A stretch of DNA of 36,329 nt, from assembly GCA_019634345.1 (NCBI GenBank), contig JAHQVL010000021.1, positions 1 through 36,329 of the forward strand, written 5' to 3'. Of this stretch, positions 27,338 through 36,329 are shown piece after piece. The notes below the pieces were generated by a model, which saw nothing but the letters and a program-made list of their open reading frames with translations, did not search any database and was not told where the DNA came from. Source of the DNA: Rhodothermaceae bacterium (GTDB taxonomy: Bacteria; Bacteroidota; Rhodothermia; Rhodothermales; JAHQVL01). Both the position numbers and the translations under genes were made by a program. Numbering within the stretch: the stretch's first letter is position 1; each line of letters starts with the position of its first letter.

Positions 27338-29083
27338 ATGTCTAATAAACTACGGCTTTTCCTGAAGCAATCTACTTTTGTTTTAAGCCTGATAGTGATT
27401 GACGTGCATGTTGCGCATGCACAAGTAGATTTTACCAAACGGATTGTAAGTGAAGTATTTGAGGGAGTCCATGCCTTAAGTGCGGCAGATTTAGATGCGG
27501 ACGGGAAAAAGGAAATTGTGGGGGCCTCTATTGATGCAATTATAGTTTGGAGGCAACCTGAATCAGCGCAGGGCAACTGGGTGGCGGATACAGTATCAAA
27601 TACCTTTGAAGGGGCTCGTTTTATCGATGTGGCTGATATCGATGGAGATAATGACCTGGATCTGTTTGGTGCTGCCAAAGGCATAGATGCTATTACCTGG
27701 TGGGAGAATGGAGACGGTGCAGCCGGCCAGTGGATCGAGCATACGGTGGACTCTACGTTTGATTTCGCCATTCACGTTTTTGCACACGATTTGGATGGTG
27801 ACTCGGATCTGGATCTCCTTGGAGCAGCCTTAAAAGATGATGCCATTACCTGGTGGGAAAACACCGATGGGATAGGCGAAACGTGGACGCGCCATGTGGT
27901 AGATGATAATTTTAATGGAGCGCGGCACGTATGTGTAATTGATATCGATGGCGATTCAGATCTAGATATTGTCGGCTCTGCCGATCTCGCAAACACGATA
28001 GCATGGTGGGAAAATACCGGTGGGCTTCCAGGAAACTGGGTAAAGCATGTCGTCGATTCCACGTTCGAAGGCGTTAACTCGGTATTTCCCGCAGACTTCG
28101 ATGGAGACGGCCGGCCTGATCTTGTTGCTGTAGCAGATATCGGCGATGAAATCGCATGGTGGAAGAATAGGCTTGATGGCTCAATCGTATGGGACCGGCA
28201 TACGGTCAGAAGCAACTATGATGGCGCGGTGTCTACCTATCCCATTGATATGGACGGTGATAAGGATTTGGATATTCTCGGAGCCGCGGCCTTGGATGAT
28301 AGAGTGACCTGGTGGGAGAATGCTGGTGGGGATGGCCTCGTCTGGCAAGAACACATCATTGAAGAAGAATTTGATGCTCCGTCCTTCGTAATAGCAAATG
28401 ATATAGACAAAGACGGAGATATGGATGTGTTGGGTGGGACATTGAAGGATACTGAGTTTATCATAGGCGATGTGGTTTGGTGGGAGAATGGATCTATGCT
28501 ACCCGTAGAGTTGTCCTCTTTTGATGCCTTGGTGGATGGGGATAGGGTGCTTCTCAATTGGAGTACGCTCACTGAGTTGAACAACGTCGGGTTTGAAGTC
28601 CAATATAGATCGGCGGATCAACGGGTTTTTGATCTGGAAAGCGCCTGGGCAACCCTGGATTTTGTCGAGGGGCAAGGGACAACGCTGGACCCCGTGAGCT
28701 ATACCTATGACGCAGGTCAGTTTGGGTTTGGCAGGCACCTCTTCAGGTTAAAGCAAATAGATTTTGATGGCGGCTTTGATTATAGCGGCACGGTTCAAGT
28801 GATCATGGGTATTCAGAGTGGGTTGACGATGACCTCTCCGTATCCAAACCCCTTTAATCCACTAACACAGTTCTCGCTACATGTGCCAGTGTCACAATAC
28901 GTATCCATCGATGTGTATAATTCAATAGGACAACGGGTTAAAAGCCTGTACAATGGAGACCTTGAATCGGGTACATTGCATCAATTTGAGTTTCAAGCGA
29001 ATACCCTTCCTGGCGGAATGTATGTGATTCGAGCGGTAGGAGATTATTTTTCCGAGTCCAGGCAGGTGTTGCTGGTGAAGTAG
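27338..29083 (+). CDS. FG-GAP/VCBS repeat protein with T9SS sorting domain
   Basis: A 581-residue exported protein. A signal peptide (about 1-28, ending AHA) is followed by seven repeats of about 50 residues, each with an acidic calcium-loop-like motif (DLDADGKKE, DIDGDNDLD, DLDGDSDLD, DIDGDSDLD, DFDGDGRPD, DMDGDKDLD, DIDKDGDMD) and mostly a WWEN or WWKN motif. Seven such units suggest a seven-bladed beta-propeller stabilised by calcium. A beta-sandwich linker (LPVELSSFDALVDGDRVLLN) precedes the C-terminal type A sorting domain (SPYPNPFNPLTQFSLHV, YNSIGQRVKSLY, GGMYVIRA). It should be T9SS-exported to the surface or medium, where FG-GAP propellers usually mediate binding. The ligand is unknown. 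It is monocistronic. Confidence 0.9.
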   Translation: MSNKLRLFLKQSTFVLSLIVIDVHVAHAQVDFTKRIVSEVFEGVHALSAADLDADGKKEIVGASIDAIIVWRQPESAQGNWVADTVSNTFEGARFIDVADIDGDNDLDLFGAAKGIDAITWWENGDGAAGQWIEHTVDSTFDFAIHVFAHDLDGDSDLDLLGAALKDDAITWWENTDGIGETWTRHVVDDNFNGARHVCVIDIDGDSDLDIVGSADLANTIAWWENTGGLPGNWVKHVVDSTFEGVNSVFPADFDGDGRPDLVAVADIGDEIAWWKNRLDGSIVWDRHTVRSNYDGAVSTYPIDMDGDKDLDILGAAALDDRVTWWENAGGDGLVWQEHIIEEEFDAPSFVIANDIDKDGDMDVLGGTLKDTEFIIGDVVWWENGSMLPVELSSFDALVDGDRVLLNWSTLTELNNVGFEVQYRSADQRVFDLESAWATLDFVEGQGTTLDPVSYTYDAGQFGFGRHLFRLKQIDFDGGFDYSGTVQVIMGIQSGLTMTSPYPNPFNPLTQFSLHVPVSQYVSIDVYNSIGQRVKSLYNGDLESGTLHQFEFQANTLPGGMYVIRAVGDYFSESRQVLLVK

Positions 29084-29303
29084 ACCGGTTGAGAATCAGA
29101 GAGCCTCTATCTAAAAGTAAAACCTACCCTATCCCTTTATACCATATAAGTGGCGTACATTCTAGTATATTGTATTAGAGGAAGTGCGTTATAGCAGAAT
29201 GAATCTGCCATCCTGTCACTTCTATTGGTCTGGTATATTTTTCGTTCTAAAAAAAGTGACCAAAAGAGTCCTCTGATATCTGCCAATATTGCCGACCATA
29301 AAT

Positions 29304-31937
29304 ATGAATCTTCAGAAGTTTACAGTAAAAGCCCAGGAAGCTATTCGGAAAGCCACTGAAATTGCTGCCTCCAACAATCACCAGGGTGTTGAGCCGCCTC
29401 ACGTGATGAAGGCCTTTGCTAGTGATCCGAATGGGATCGTGATGACCATGCTCCAGAAGCTAGGGATTCATACAGGGTTACTGGATACAAAGCTGGATCA
29501 GCAGCTCAAGAAATATCCTGTCGTGACGGGTGCGAGTGTGGCTGGGCAATATATTGGGCAGGAGTTAAAAAAGGTTTTTGACCGCGCCCTTGCTGAGTCT
29601 GAAGTATTAAAAGACGAGTACATCGCGAGCGAGCATTTGTTGATCGCATTGGTCGAAAGCAAGTCTGAGTTGGGTGGGTTCTTGCGTGAGCAGGGAGCAT
29701 CTAAGGACCAGCTAATGGCCATATTGAAGGACTTGCGCGGTGGGCAAACGGCTTCGGATCCACACGCGGAAGATCGGTATGATGCACTAAAGCGATATAC
29801 GAGAGATCTCAATGAATTGGCAAGGAGAGGAAAAATTGATCCTGTAATTGGGAGGGATGAAGAAATTCGTCGTGTGTTGCAGATCCTGTCTCGTAGAACG
29901 AAGAATAATCCAGTCCTGATCGGTGAGCCCGGAGTTGGTAAAACCGCTATTGCTGAAGGCCTCGCCATCCGAATTGTGCAGGGTGATGTGCCGGAAAATC
30001 TAAAGTCAAAAAGAGTCCTGGCTCTGGATATCGGATCTCTCATTGCAGGAGCCAAATACAGAGGAGAATTTGAGGATCGGCTAAAAGCAGTTGTAAAAGA
30101 AGTAACCGGCTCAGAAGGAGAATTGGTCTTGTTTATTGACGAGATCCATACATTGGTGGGTGCTGGTGCAGCCGAAGGGGCGATGGACGCAGCAAATATA
30201 TTAAAGCCGGCGCTTGCGCGAGGTGAATTGCGTGCGATTGGGGCAACGACGCTGGATGAGTACCGTAAATACCTGGAAAAAGACAAAGCACTTGAGCGTC
30301 GATTTCAAACGGTCGTTGTTGATGAACCCAGTGTAGAAGATACGATTTCGATTCTGCGTGGAATTAAAGATCGGTATGAGGTCCACCATGGGGTCCGAAT
30401 TTTGGACGGCGCCCTGGTTTCAGCCGCTGAGTTAAGCAGCCGCTACATTACTGATCGATTCCTGCCAGACAAAGCGATTGATTTAATCGATGAATCAGCA
30501 GCGCGATTGCGCATAGAGATAGACTCTATGCCGGAGGAGCTCGATGCATTGGAGCGCCAAATCCGGCAACTGGACATTGAAAGAGAGGCTGTAAAGAGAG
30601 ATGGCGACCAGGAAAAACTGCAGCAAATTGCAGAGCAGCGTGCCAATCTTGAGGAGTCTCGCAAGGAGCTTCATGCACGATGGCAAAGCGAAAAAGAACT
30701 GATCCAAAAGATCCAACAAGCTAAAGAAAGTATTGAGCAGCTTCGTATTGAAGCGGAGAATCTGGAGCGGCAAGGTAACTATGAGAAGGTCGCCGAGATT
30801 CGATATGGTCGAATTCCCGAGTTGGAAGGCGGAGTGGCGGAGGCTAAGCAAGAGCTTGATACGGTACAAAAGCACGGGGCATTGTTGAAAGAAGAGATTG
30901 ATGCAGAAGACGTCGCTGCGATTGTATCTCGCTGGACAGGTATTCCGGTTGCCCGGATGCTGGAAAGCGAGCGGTCCAAGCTGTTAAAAATGGAGGATGA
31001 GCTTGAACAACGAGTTATAGGACAGTTAGAGGCGATCGAAGCGGTGTCAAATGCTGTCCGTCGAGGCCGCGCCGGCTTACAGGAAGCTTCCCGTCCGATC
31101 GGGTCCTTTATATTCCTGGGTAGTACAGGTGTAGGTAAAACAGAGCTGGCCAAGGCACTTGCCAGTTTCTTGTTTAATGACGACCAGGCCATGGTACGAA
31201 TTGACATGAGTGAGTACCAGGAACGGCACACGGTGAGCCGGCTGATTGGGGCGCCTCCCGGATATGTGGGTCACGATGAAGGCGGTCAGTTGACCGAAGC
31301 AGTAAGGCGAAGGCCGTATGCAGTGATCTTGTTGGACGAAATAGAGAAGGCTCATCCCGAGGTATTTAACATACTGCTGCAGGTGCTTGATGATGGCCGC
31401 CTTACAGACAACAAAGGGCGTACGGCTGACTTTAAGAACACGATCATTATCATGACCAGTAACCTTGGGTCTGAAGTGATTCAGGAGCGGATGGATGCAT
31501 TGGATGGAGAATTGTCTACGTCTGCTGAGCGCGTGCTGAGTGATGAAGTTATGGCGCTCCTCAAGAAGAGGCTTCGCCCTGAATTTCTGAATCGAATTGA
31601 CGAAGTGGTCATGTTTAAGCCACTGGGGCGGGCCGAAATTCGCAAAATCGTAGACGTCCAATTTGCGCGTATTCAGGTCATCGCTGAGAAGAGCCACAAT
31701 GTCACGCTTGCTCTTACTGATGATGCAAAAGACTGGCTGGCAGACAAAGGGTTTGACCCAATCTTTGGAGCGCGTCCGTTAAAGCGTGTATTGCAACGCG
31801 AAATCGAAAATAAGCTGGCCGAAGAACTCTTATCAGGCTGGATTCAAGACGGCGATTCCGTCCAAATCGATCTCGCCGCAGACAAATCCGGCGTCACATT
31901 AGAACAGATTAAAAACAACAAGTTGATAGAGGCTTAG
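29304..31937 (+). CDS. ATP-dependent chaperone ClpB
   Basis: Hexameric AAA+ disaggregase that rescues aggregated proteins with DnaK, in the cytoplasm. The ATG at 29304 gives 877 residues; an upstream in-frame TTG (29289) is less likely. Domains: Clp N-domain (1-145); AAA-1 with Walker A GEPGVGKT (207-214) and Walker B LFIDEIH; the long coiled-coil M-domain (about 400-530), which distinguishes ClpB from ClpA/ClpC; AAA-2 with Walker A GSTGVGKT (606-613), pore motif GYVG (653-656) and Walker [10 protein letters not shown]; and the C-terminal D2-small domain. No IGF/IGL ClpP-binding loop is evident. I found no CIRCE-type inverted repeat upstream, so heat control by HrcA is not supported here. Confidence 0.96.
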   Translation: MNLQKFTVKAQEAIRKATEIAASNNHQGVEPPHVMKAFASDPNGIVMTMLQKLGIHTGLLDTKLDQQLKKYPVVTGASVAGQYIGQELKKVFDRALAESEVLKDEYIASEHLLIALVESKSELGGFLREQGASKDQLMAILKDLRGGQTASDPHAEDRYDALKRYTRDLNELARRGKIDPVIGRDEEIRRVLQILSRRTKNNPVLIGEPGVGKTAIAEGLAIRIVQGDVPENLKSKRVLALDIGSLIAGAKYRGEFEDRLKAVVKEVTGSEGELVLFIDEIHTLVGAGAAEGAMDAANILKPALARGELRAIGATTLDEYRKYLEKDKALERRFQTVVVDEPSVEDTISILRGIKDRYEVHHGVRILDGALVSAAELSSRYITDRFLPDKAIDLIDESAARLRIEIDSMPEELDALERQIRQLDIEREAVKRDGDQEKLQQIAEQRANLEESRKELHARWQSEKELIQKIQQAKESIEQLRIEAENLERQGNYEKVAEIRYGRIPELEGGVAEAKQELDTVQKHGALLKEEIDAEDVAAIVSRWTGIPVARMLESERSKLLKMEDELEQRVIGQLEAIEAVSNAVRRGRAGLQEASRPIGSFIFLGSTGVGKTELAKALASFLFNDDQAMVRIDMSEYQERHTVSRLIGAPPGYVGHDEGGQLTEAVRRRPYAVILLDEIEKAHPEVFNILLQVLDDGRLTDNKGRTADFKNTIIIMTSNLGSEVIQERMDALDGELSTSAERVLSDEVMALLKKRLRPEFLNRIDEVVMFKPLGRAEIRKIVDVQFARIQVIAEKSHNVTLALTDDAKDWLADKGFDPIFGARPLKRVLQREIENKLAEELLSGWIQDGDSVQIDLAADKSGVTLEQIKNNKLIEA

Positions 31938-31963
31938 CAGCCAAATGATGTCTCATTTGGCTG
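31938..31963 (+). terminator. Hairpin directly after clpB
   Basis: A perfect 11-bp stem CAGCCAAATGA / TCATTTGGCTG (31938-31948 with 31953-31963) has a TGTC loop and begins immediately after the stop codon. It lacks a T-tract, so it may protect the 3' end or terminate inefficiently. Its right arm ends in the first base of the heptamer array. Confidence 0.6.
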
Positions 31964-32040
31964 GTTCCAGGTTCCAGGTCTCAGGTTTCAGATTGGATAA
32001 CCTGAAACGAACCTGAAACCTGGAACCTGAAACCCGAAAC
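31963..32040. repeat. Inverted array of 7-base units (GGTTCCA / TGAAACC)
   Basis: Four contiguous plus-oriented heptamers (GGTTCCA, GGTTCCA, GGTCTCA, GGTTTCA; 31963-31990) are followed after a short spacer by a degenerate unit (32003-32009) and three reverse-complement heptamers (TGAAACC, TGGAACC, TGAAACC; 32014-32034). The whole can fold as one long imperfect hairpin or cruciform. Short-period units in opposed orientation are unusual for a plain terminator. Confidence 0.75.
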
Positions 32041-32041
32041 A

Positions 32042-32072
32042 AATCCCCGAAATCAATCAGATTTGGGGGATT
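32042..32072. other. Stem-loop downstream of the heptamer array
   Basis: AATCCCC (32042-32048) pairs with GGGGATT (32066-32072). After one mismatch, AAATC (32050-32054) pairs with GATTT (32060-32064), leaving a 5-base loop. No T-tract follows. It may be a second transcription-end structure for clpB or part of the same repeat element. Confidence 0.45.
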
Positions 32073-32102
32073 ATGTTAATGTCCGTTAATGCAAACGGGA
32101 AA

Positions 32103-32134
32103 TGTGGATAACTAGGGCCTCAAAATGTGGATGA
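32103..32134 (-). promoter_or_regulatory. Two DnaA-box-like sites upstream of smc
   Basis: Read on the minus strand, 32103-32111 is TTATCCACA, the consensus DnaA box, and 32126-32134 is TCATCCACA, one base off. They share orientation and are 23 bases apart, about 310 bases before smc. They may allow DnaA control of smc or DnaA titration. No dnaA gene or AT-rich unwinding region is seen, so an origin is not claimed. Confidence 0.45.
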
Positions 32135-32448
32135 AATGTGCTGAACTCCTTTGTGATTTGAAGTAAACTATGGGGTGCCTGCATTCAGTCAATTTGTATT
32201 GCAGAGAATGCTTAACTCCGGAGTGTACTTATTTCGGGGCGATTTTAAGGAAGAGTAGAGTGTATGTATCGCTAAGATTGATATGGGCAAATCGCTATTT
32301 GTATATATATCCAAGGAGCAATGGTTGAATCCAATTGGACTGTTACAACTCTAAATACTGCAACTCGCAAGTTGGGGCAGATGTAAAGGCTCCCGCTCTT
32401 CTTTCAGCTTTATGCTTTCTGTTTTTTTGAAGGTGATTTCAGGTAGAT
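32135..32448. other. Leader region of smc, no gene recognised
   Basis: About 314 bases without a supported gene. It should hold the smc promoter, but I could not fix one by eye. The last 40 bases before the ATG are pyrimidine-rich and contain a run of seven T. Confidence 0.4.
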
Positions 32449-35400
32449 ATGTATCTCAGTAAGCTTTCCATGCATGGTTTCAAGAGCTTCGCTCAGCAAA
32501 CAGAGCTGAAGTTCGATCCCGGTGTAACTGCAGTGGTTGGGCCAAACGGTTGTGGCAAATCTAATATTGTGGATGCAGTACGGTGGGTAACTGGCGAGCA
32601 ACGAGCCCGTGTTCTCCGGTCGGATAAGATGAACAGCGTCATTTTTAATGGGACCTCTAAGCGGAAGCCCCTTGGAATGTCCGAAGTCCTGCTGACCATC
32701 CAGAATACGCGAGGGGTATTGCCCACAGAGTATTCTGAGGTGACCATTGGGCGGCGTTTATATCGATCAGGAGATTCGGAGTATCTGCTCAATGGTGTCC
32801 AGTGCCGGCTTAAGGACATCCTTGACCTGTTTATGGATACAGGCATGGGGCCCGGCGCCTATTCAGTGATAGAGCTGAAGATGATTGATGAGATCCTCTC
32901 TGAAAACACACAGGATCGCCGGCGGTTGTTTGAGGAAGCAGCAGGAATCACCAAGTATAAATTACGTAGAACGCAGGCACTCAAGAAGCTCGACGGGACG
33001 CAGGCAAACCTGACTCGCATTCGAGATCTGACGGACGAGATCGGTAAACGCGTAGAGTCTTTAAAGCGGCAGGCTGAAAAAGCAGCCAAGGCGAAGAAAA
33101 TGCAAGAGCGCCTGGAAATGCTGGAGCTTGCCCTGGCGCAGGCCGAGTTAAATCGCCTTCGCAAAAGAGAACAAAAAATCACTGAAGAAGCTACCGTTCT
33201 AAAAGATCAGCTAGAACAACATACGGTTCAACAATCGCAAGAGGAGGCAGAAGTCGAAAGCTTGCGCGTAGATCTTGTAGGGCACGAGAAGGAGTTGGCG
33301 AGCCGGCAGAGAACCCTCAATGATCACCTCGAAGAAATTCGAACAATCGACACGGAAAAGCGCCTGGCGTTGGAGCGGTTAGAGTCTGCCACACGCAGCA
33401 TAGAACGGACTCAGAATGAGCAACGTGATGCTGATGTACGGGTTGAGCAGTTAAAACAACACAGGGCTGCGCTTGAATCTGAGCTTGAAGAAGCGAAGCC
33501 GCTTCTGGATAAGGCGCGCAAAGTAGCCGATGATGCGAAGCTGCAGAGCGAGAAGATCAGTGCTCGGTCGAAGGCAGCGTGGGAAAAACTTCAAAGTTTA
33601 AGGCAAGAAGAGGAGGCGGCCGAGAATGAACAGCGTGATCGCCGTAGGCAATTGGACCGGCTGGCGAATCGGCTTGAGCTCATTCAAAACGACTCGCGTA
33701 ATGCGCAGCAACAAATTTCGAGCTTTGAATCTCGTATCGCTGAGGCCAAGGCGCGAGCCAAAAAGTCGGCGGTACAACTGGAGTCAGCACGGAATGATGT
33801 GGCTGGAGCGCGCATCGTTTTGGAAGATGCTGAGAAAGAGCGGGACAATGTACAGGCTAAACTTGAGAAAGCTCACGAAGGGCTTAGAAAGATTGAGCGT
33901 CAGCATGACGCTGTGGCAGCTGAGGTTTCTCTTCTCGAAAGTTTAATCACGTCTTATGAAGACCTGTCAGAGGCGGTCCAGTTTTTATCTGAAAATACAG
34001 GATGGAGCAAGAAGCCTCTCAAGACGGTTGCTGACGTTCTGGGGTGCCTGGAAAAAGATCAGCCCGCACTGGACGCGGCCCTGGGGCCCTTTGCAACGTG
34101 TATCGTGGTCCAGTCTGAGCAAGAGGCTCGCCGTGCAATTTCGATGTTGCGCGAAGAGGATAAAGGGCAGACAGACATCCTGGTTATGGATCGGCTACGG
34201 ATGCCAACTCGTTATGCTGAGTTTATTGAAGAAGCAGCGGACAGAGGCGCTGTTCCGCTCTCTTCCGTTGTTCGTGTGAGCCGCCCTGAGTACAGTAAAC
34301 TGGCGGAGGCGTTGTTACATAACTGTTTTTATGTAAAGTCGCTTGAGCATGGGCAAGATCTTGTGGATACGCTGGATGAACTGGCAAATATGCTATACGG
34401 CGTCACGATGCCCTTCCGTTATATCGCTGAGTCCGGAGAATGGATGGATGCACGTGGTATCATGCGGGGTGGAAGCAAGCGCAACGAGGATGTAGCTCAC
34501 CTTGGCAGGCTTCAGCGAAGAGAGCAGTATGAGGCATCGATTCAAAACCTCCGAAAACTTGAGTTCGGGTTAACGCAAAAGCAGCAAGAAGTAGGGCAGT
34601 TTCAGGGTGTACTCAAGTCTATGCTTCTCGATGAAAGCAAGCAGCGCCTTGGAGAAGCAGAGCGCGCACTTGGAGAGGCCGAGCGGGATTTCATTCGTAC
34701 ATCTCAAGAATTAGAGTCCCTCGAGCAACGCCATCAAGAGGCAAATATTCGAATTCAAGAGCAGAAGGATACGTTGCAGTCCGTGCACCACGAGATTAAG
34801 GAAATTCAGCAGCCCGTTGAGTCGTCAGAGGAAAACTTAAAAGAGTTGCGTCAAAATCGGCTTCAAGCTGAAGAGCAATTTCGAGCTGCAGAGGCAGAAA
34901 ATCATCGGGCGCTCAATAAATTTAACGAGGCCAGTATCACTGCTGTGCAGGCCCGAAATCACTATGAGAACCTGTTGCGCGATGTTGAGCGCAACAAGGA
35001 AGACGCGACAAACCTTCAGGCGCAAAAGGCCTCGAGGGAAAAACACATTGTTTCCTTAAGGCAAAGCATTGAGGAAAACCAAGAGAACAATCGTGTTTTC
35101 GAGCAAAAATTGGATGAGCTCTATGGTCAGCGAACCGAATTGGATGAGGCGGTTGATTTAGCTGAGCAAGCCAGGCAGGAAGCACTGTCTCGGATTCAGG
35201 AGCTTGAAACCAAATTGCGCTCCATCCGCCAAACGCGAGAGCAAAGCCTGAAAGCTGAAAATTCTAGAGCCGTTCAATTGGCAGAGATTCAAACCCGAAT
35301 TAGTGAACTGATAAGAGGTGTTGAAGAGTCGTATGAACGTTCTTTGAGCGAAGAGCCAGCGGAAGTGCCCGAGGAGTTTGAAAAAGATACGTTCAAAAGG

Positions 35401-36054
35401 GAGTCTAAATCCATAAAGGCGTCCTTGAGAGGAATGGGGTCCATCAACGAGTTGGCCCTGGAAAGCTATGAAGAGGAGAAGGATCGCTACGAGTTCATGA
35501 AGAACCAGCAAGAGGATCTTGAAAACGCAGAGCAGTCCTTGCTGGATACGATCTCAGAGATCAATACCACGGCTGCGAAGGCATTTGATGACACCTTCCA
35601 GGTGGTTCGCGCAAACTTCGCTCGGTTGTTTGCAACCTTGTTTGGAAAAGACGATGCTGCCGATTTGCTCCTTGTCAATCCGGAAGATCCTCTCGAATCT
35701 CCGATCGAAATTGTAGCTAAACCAAAAGGGAAACGACCAAGCGCAATAACGCAGCTTTCTGGTGGGGAAAAAACACTTACTGCGACAGCACTGCTCTTTG
35801 CTATTTACCTTGTGAAGCCCAGCCCATTCTGTATACTGGATGAGGTTGATGCTCCCCTTGACGAAGCAAACGTCGAACGGTTCATGCAGCTCATTCGAGA
35901 GTTTTCGAATGAAACGCAGTTCATCATGGTAACCCACAATCGACGAACCATGGAACTGGCCGACCGCCTATATGGAATTACAATGCAAGAGCAAGGCGTC
36001 TCTAAACTTGTCGGTGTTAAGTTTGATGAAGCCACCGAGTTAATGGCGGCGTAA
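32449..36054 (+). CDS. Chromosome segregation ATPase SMC
   Basis: A 1201-residue SMC protein, the DNA-looping motor of bacterial condensin (with ScpA and ScpB), on the nucleoid. The N-terminal head has Walker A GPNGCGKS (residues 31-38). Long heptad-rich coiled coils flank a hinge (about 500-675, with VADVLGCLEKDQPALDAALG and ending near ARGIMRGGSKR). The C-terminal head carries the signature LSGGEK (about 1104) and Walker B CILDEVDAPLDEANV (about 1128), followed by the D-loop and the THNRRTME switch. Length is normal and the frame is intact. The coiled-coil arms are rich in Glu, Gln, Arg and Ala. The gene meets a minus-strand gene tail to tail with only 12 bases between. Confidence 0.97.
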   Translation: MYLSKLSMHGFKSFAQQTELKFDPGVTAVVGPNGCGKSNIVDAVRWVTGEQRARVLRSDKMNSVIFNGTSKRKPLGMSEVLLTIQNTRGVLPTEYSEVTIGRRLYRSGDSEYLLNGVQCRLKDILDLFMDTGMGPGAYSVIELKMIDEILSENTQDRRRLFEEAAGITKYKLRRTQALKKLDGTQANLTRIRDLTDEIGKRVESLKRQAEKAAKAKKMQERLEMLELALAQAELNRLRKREQKITEEATVLKDQLEQHTVQQSQEEAEVESLRVDLVGHEKELASRQRTLNDHLEEIRTIDTEKRLALERLESATRSIERTQNEQRDADVRVEQLKQHRAALESELEEAKPLLDKARKVADDAKLQSEKISARSKAAWEKLQSLRQEEEAAENEQRDRRRQLDRLANRLELIQNDSRNAQQQISSFESRIAEAKARAKKSAVQLESARNDVAGARIVLEDAEKERDNVQAKLEKAHEGLRKIERQHDAVAAEVSLLESLITSYEDLSEAVQFLSENTGWSKKPLKTVADVLGCLEKDQPALDAALGPFATCIVVQSEQEARRAISMLREEDKGQTDILVMDRLRMPTRYAEFIEEAADRGAVPLSSVVRVSRPEYSKLAEALLHNCFYVKSLEHGQDLVDTLDELANMLYGVTMPFRYIAESGEWMDARGIMRGGSKRNEDVAHLGRLQRREQYEASIQNLRKLEFGLTQKQQEVGQFQGVLKSMLLDESKQRLGEAERALGEAERDFIRTSQELESLEQRHQEANIRIQEQKDTLQSVHHEIKEIQQPVESSEENLKELRQNRLQAEEQFRAAEAENHRALNKFNEASITAVQARNHYENLLRDVERNKEDATNLQAQKASREKHIVSLRQSIEENQENNRVFEQKLDELYGQRTELDEAVDLAEQARQEALSRIQELETKLRSIRQTREQSLKAENSRAVQLAEIQTRISELIRGVEESYERSLSEEPAEVPEEFEKDTFKRESKSIKASLRGMGSINELALESYEEEKDRYEFMKNQQEDLENAEQSLLDTISEINTTAAKAFDDTFQVVRANFARLFATLFGKDDAADLLLVNPEDPLESPIEIVAKPKGKRPSAITQLSGGEKTLTATALLFAIYLVKPSPFCILDEVDAPLDEANVERFMQLIREFSNETQFIMVTHNRRTMELADRLYGITMQEQGVSKLVGVKFDEATELMAA

Positions 36055-36066
36055 TCCTACTCGGTC

Positions 36067-36329
36067 TTATTCAAATAAATTGTCAGCATTCCATTGTACT
36101 GCCAACTCTCCTAGTGCACGTTGTAGAGCAGTGGGTAGGTCTGCAGCCAGGGATTTTAATTCCGATTGCTTTTCCGTTGAAAAAATAGGGGCTTCTGCTG
36201 CCCAGTTCGTTTTTAAAGACTCAATTACAGCCAGGGCAAGCTCTTCTTCTGCTTCCTTGATGGCCATCAAGATCTCCGATACGCTGCTTGAATTTCCGTT
36301 CGAGGCATAGGCACGTGCAACCGAGGAAA
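36067..36329 (-). CDS. 3' part of an unidentified minus-strand gene (cut by window edge)
   Basis: The minus-strand frame is open from the window edge to the stop at 36067-36069, giving at least 87 C-terminal residues. The visible part begins SSVARAYASNGNSSSVSEIL and continues through a mostly helical, Ala/Glu/Leu-rich stretch (EAEEELALAVIESLKTN) to the end WNADNLFE. I do not recognise a family. An internal ATG at 36266 exists, but the frame reads on upstream without a stop, so the gene most likely starts outside the window. It is convergent with smc, 12 bases apart. Confidence 0.6.
   Translation of the reverse strand, partial: SSVARAYASNGNSSSVSEILMAIKEAEEELALAVIESLKTNWAAEAPIFSTEKQSELKSLAADLPTALQRALGELAVQWNADNLFE

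Noticed and set aside
29084-29303. CIRCE heat-shock operator upstream of clpB
   Set aside because: No TTAGCACTC-N9-GAGTGCTAA-like inverted repeat is present.
29498-30286. 262-codon minus-strand open frame inside clpB
   Set aside because: It lies fully antisense to conserved ClpB coding sequence, is Ser/Arg-rich as expected for a shadow frame, and shows no domain.
31963-32040. CRISPR array
   Set aside because: Units are only 7 bases long, have no spacers, and reverse orientation midway; there are no cas genes.
31938-32448. Chromosome replication origin
   Set aside because: Only two DnaA-box-like sites are present, with no dnaA, dnaN, gidA or AT-rich unwinding repeats near; clpB and smc do not define an origin here.

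Overview
The window looks like ordinary chromosome from a member of the Bacteroidota/Rhodothermota/Balneolota assemblage. The evidence is two secreted proteins ending in type IX secretion (T9SS) type A sorting domains with the NYPNPFNP-type motif, a PorX-type response regulator, a TonB-dependent receptor with an N-terminal carboxypeptidase-regulatory-like domain, a Rho factor with a large disordered insert, and generally weak Shine-Dalgarno sequences. The FNPxT form of the sorting motif fits Rhodothermota, Balneolota or Ignavibacteria better than classical Bacteroidia; this placement is inference. I saw no rRNA, tRNA, CRISPR array, transposase or phage gene.

Layout. Positions 1-6717 hold a minus-strand operon in the order tetR, outer-membrane factor lipoprotein, periplasmic adaptor, RND pump, with an overlapping palindromic operator candidate in front of tetR and a terminator at the window edge. 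A ferritin gene with its own terminator follows. Positions 7612-10939 are a plus-strand cluster porX-tsaE-folC. After a 614-base gap come rho and a HAD phosphatase, then a minus-strand MFS transporter. Positions 15933-22138 hold a TonB-dependent receptor and a secreted protein made of two nearly identical 445-residue units plus a T9SS domain, closed by a very strong terminator. Positions 22345-24457 hold an LpxH-like phosphoesterase and a GT-B glycosyltransferase. A repeat-bearing gap with one small hypothetical gene leads to recJ, a seven-repeat FG-GAP/VCBS T9SS protein, clpB, a repeat-rich gap with two DnaA-box-like sites, smc, and the 3' part of an unidentified minus-strand gene.

How the genes fit together. 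The pump operon looks like a complete self-regulated tripartite efflux system. PorX is known in other Bacteroidota to control T9SS genes, and two T9SS cargo proteins are encoded here. The most interesting unit is the receptor plus duplicated secreted protein: the cargo has an exact 1335-bp internal duplication, strongly C-ending codons suggesting high expression, and an adjacent receptor that could import whatever it binds. Smaller non-coding signals are a G-quadruplex motif, tandem GGCATTGCC palindromes between rho and the HAD gene, a 112-bp element with inverted ends, an inverted heptamer array after clpB, and the DnaA-box pair before smc.
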